From an uncultured Prevotellaceae bacterium (GTDB lineage: Bacteria > Bacteroidota > Bacteroidia > Bacteroidales > Bacteroidaceae), in contig CAMJAO010000087.1 of assembly GCA_946403615.1 (NCBI GenBank), positions 1-7,982 on the forward strand: a DNA stretch of 7,982 bases, written 5' to 3'. The position numbers and the translations under genes are program-made. The notes under the pieces were generated by a model. That model made no database searches, was not told the DNA's origin, and saw only the letters and a list, made by a program, of their open reading frames with translations. Shown here piece after piece: positions 6,217-7,982 of the stretch. Every line of letters begins with the position of its first letter. Within the stretch, counting starts at the first letter, position 1.

Positions 6217-7982
6217 TCAGTTCACAATACCGTAACCATCGTTGTTCAGCACACCGCCCGATGACATCACACGGTCTGATGGAATAGGAAGCACGTAGGG
6301 AGCCGCTTTCGAGCGGATGGGGCTCAAATCCTCCGTTCCGGTGTTGAGAATGTTGCCCGTAATACCTATCCAGGAGTAGCGGATGCGCTCGTTCAGCACA
6401 CCTTTCTTCAAGGTCTGTTCTTTACCGTTTTCGTCGATGTAGGTGCCATACTTATCCTTTGTCTCAGGATCAGTGTCGCTTACACTCATCAGAGCCTCTA
6501 AGAAGTTCACGTATTTCAATCCAGTATAAGTGGCACCGGGAGAACTGATGCCGTCATCATTCAAACGTTCGGCGGTGTTGTACGGGCTGGTGCTCTTGTC
6601 GCGTGGCGTGAAGTAGTCGTTTTCAAACACCAAGGCACCTTTCGTATAACGGTAATACAGACGGTTAGCCGCATTCATAGGAGCAATCTCCTGCTCTTTG
6701 TTGTAGATAAACTCGTTGCCGCTAATGTATGTTTGGCTGTAGTTCATCGCTGCATCGCGAATCCATTCGATAGCGTCTACCACTTTAGATGAATAGTTGT
6801 TCCAGCGAATCAAGTCGAATTTACGGATGTTCTCGCCGCCGAATTCCCAGGCGCGCTCGTTGATAATGGCTTCCTTGAAAGCATCGTGGCTGTTGAGGGC
6901 ATTTATGTAGTTATCCACCTTCGCACTCTTGTTCTTCGAGTTGATGAATGCGCGTTCACGTACTTGCTTCAGCATTCTGCGAGCCAGGTCTGTCGGGCCG
7001 CCGTTAATCTCGTTGTCGGCTTCAGCCAACAGCAGCAGCACGTCGGCATAGCGAAGCACGGGCCAGTTGATGCCTGTGCCTTTCGTGGCCACGTAGGTGT
7101 TCATGTCCAAACGGCACCATTTGGCGGGCTGGATGCCTAATGCATCACAAGCACCTTGCATATTGTCGTTCAGCCAGCGGTAGTTGACGCATGTCACGGG
7201 AAGACGCTGGTCTTCGGGGTCGAACGAACAGGCATAACTCGGGGTCAGGTTGGTATAGGTTGTACCGGCACCTTTGCTGCCGGCCACTACGCTCAGACCA
7301 TGACACCAGCCGATGTCGCCGCCGCCGCCGGGTGCGAAGCCCATCTCAAACAGTACATCCTCATCGGCGGGGTTGCAGTTGTTGATCTCGTTGTCGAATA
7401 TCGCTTTGAAATTCGACGACAAGGTGTGAGGCTTTAGTGAGATAAGTTTCATGGCATAAGCCTTTGCCACCTTATAATAATCGTCTGCGGTGGTGGCTGT
7501 GGCTGCCTGGCCGTTTTCGTTAGTGTAATTGACGGTGTATTCCTCGCCGCTCTGGGTTGAGCGGGCCATGGTGCCGTCGGCTTGCATGGAATATCCTGCA
7601 CGGAACATAGCCAGTTTCACGATGAAGCCAAGTGCGAAGTCGCGGCTCATACGCTCCACGGTCGTCTCTGTGCTCCATTTCATCTCTGCCTCATGATCAA
7701 TCAGGTCTTGAATCAGATGGCTGTAGATGATGTTCTTGTCTGTACGGGGATCGTTGTGCATATCGCCGTTGGTCGTCGGGGTTGTGGCAAATGGCACATC
7801 TGCCCAGAAGTTACACATCAGCCAGTACCAGTAGGCACGCAGACAGTATGTCTCGCCAAGCAACTGCTTCATGTCGCGGTCGCCGTTACGATACATCTCA
7901 CTGTTTTCAACACCCTCAATTATCTGGTTGGAGAAATCGATGGCTTTCAAAGCATTGTCCCAAGCGTTCTTAATATCGCTGA
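6217..7982 (-). CDS. SusD/RagB-family outer-membrane glycan-binding lipoprotein (N-terminus outside window)
   Basis: The frame runs from the right edge (first full codon 7980-7978) to the TGA at 6217-6219, about 587 residues; the N-terminus with its lipoprotein signal is missing. The TTG at 7950 is internal: the codons before it (SDIKNAWDNA) continue the family pattern. SusD hallmarks are GETYCLRAYWYWLMCNFWAD (7857-7798), RYADVLLLLAEADNE (from 7053), INERAWEFGGENIRKFDLIRW (about 6864-6802) and a C-terminal LPIPSDRVMSSGGVLNNDGY, matching the TPR-helix and C-terminal signatures of the family. SusD proteins lid the SusC TonB-dependent transporter and bind oligosaccharide at the cell surface; with a PL1 lyase downstream, pectic oligomers are the likely ligand. 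A SusC gene is expected just upstream, beyond the window. The 69 nt gap to the next gene contains only an A/T-rich leader, with no clear terminator, which supports an operon. Confidence 0.93.
   Translation of the reverse strand, partial: SDIKNAWDNALKAIDFSNQIIEGVENSEMYRNGDRDMKQLLGETYCLRAYWYWLMCNFWADVPFATTPTTNGDMHNDPRTDKNIIYSHLIQDLIDHEAEMKWSTETTVERMSRDFALGFIVKLAMFRAGYSMQADGTMARSTQSGEEYTVNYTNENGQAATATTADDYYKVAKAYAMKLISLKPHTLSSNFKAIFDNEINNCNPADEDVLFEMGFAPGGGGDIGWCHGLSVVAGSKGAGTTYTNLTPSYACSFDPEDQRLPVTCVNYRWLNDNMQGACDALGIQPAKWCRLDMNTYVATKGTGINWPVLRYADVLLLLAEADNEINGGPTDLARRMLKQVRERAFINSKNKSAKVDNYINALNSHDAFKEAIINERAWEFGGENIRKFDLIRWNNYSSKVVDAIEWIRDAAMNYSQTYISGNEFIYNKEQEIAPMNAANRLYYRYTKGALVFENDYFTPRDKSTSPYNTAERLNDDGISSPGATYTGLKYVNFLEALMSVSDTDPETKDKYGTYIDENGKEQTLKKGVLNERIRYSWIGITGNILNTGTEDLSPIRSKAAPYVLPIPSDRVMSSGGVLNNDGYGIVN

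Noticed and set aside
7317..7330. GCC-repeat tract as a possible phase-variable microsatellite
   Set aside because: It is a short in-frame trinucleotide run coding for glycines in the SusD-like protein; length change would not shift the frame.
7948..7950. TTG at 7950 as the start of the SusD-like gene
   Set aside because: The frame stays open to the window edge and the upstream residues fit the family; the signal peptide and N-terminal helices would be missing from this start.

Overview
The window looks like chromosomal DNA of a gut-type Bacteroidales organism, most likely Prevotella or a close relative. Supporting signs are a SusD-family protein, a surface lipoprotein with a Bacteroidetes-style lipobox, a pectate lyase ending in a type IX secretion-like tail, A/T-rich leaders without a clear Shine-Dalgarno, and the AATTCGT-type intergenic repeats typical of this phylum. 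The genus is an inference from protein style, not from a marker gene.

Left part, + strand (1-1805): the 3' end of a GH57 alpha-amylase-type gene (glycogen/alpha-glucan metabolism) carrying a coiled-coil and Lys/Ala-rich tail; a short intergenic stretch with a REP-like hairpin (701-746) and a strong intrinsic terminator (753-795); then a complete DUF445-family membrane protein (822-1805). Both are ordinary core-type genes.

Middle (1806-2040): a 235 bp gap between convergent genes. It holds an 11 bp inverted repeat enclosing a smaller hairpin, and a degenerate 9-nt-periodic AATTCGT array. It probably separates the core genes from the polysaccharide utilization locus (PUL) and may terminate transcription from both sides.

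Right part, - strand (7982 down to 2041): part of a pectin-targeting PUL. In transcription order it has a SusD-like glycan-binding lipoprotein (N-terminus beyond the window; a SusC partner is expected further upstream), a surface lipoprotein with FN3 domains and a DUF4957/DUF5123-like beta-helix, and a secreted PL1-family pectate lyase with a calcium-binding-like EF-hand segment, an uncharacterised C-terminal module and a T9SS-like tail. A 32 bp perfect palindrome between the last two genes could reduce read-through into the lyase. Working model: the lyase cuts homogalacturonan outside the cell, and the two lipoproteins bind the polymer or oligomers and pass them to a SusC-type transporter.

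The most unusual feature is a metallothionein-like insertion in the FN3/beta-helix lipoprotein: nine cysteines in 26 residues, flanked by Glu/Pro/Thr-rich acidic linkers, apparently placed in a loop of the second FN3 domain (5527-5706). No RNA genes, CRISPR arrays, insertion sequences or phage genes were seen.
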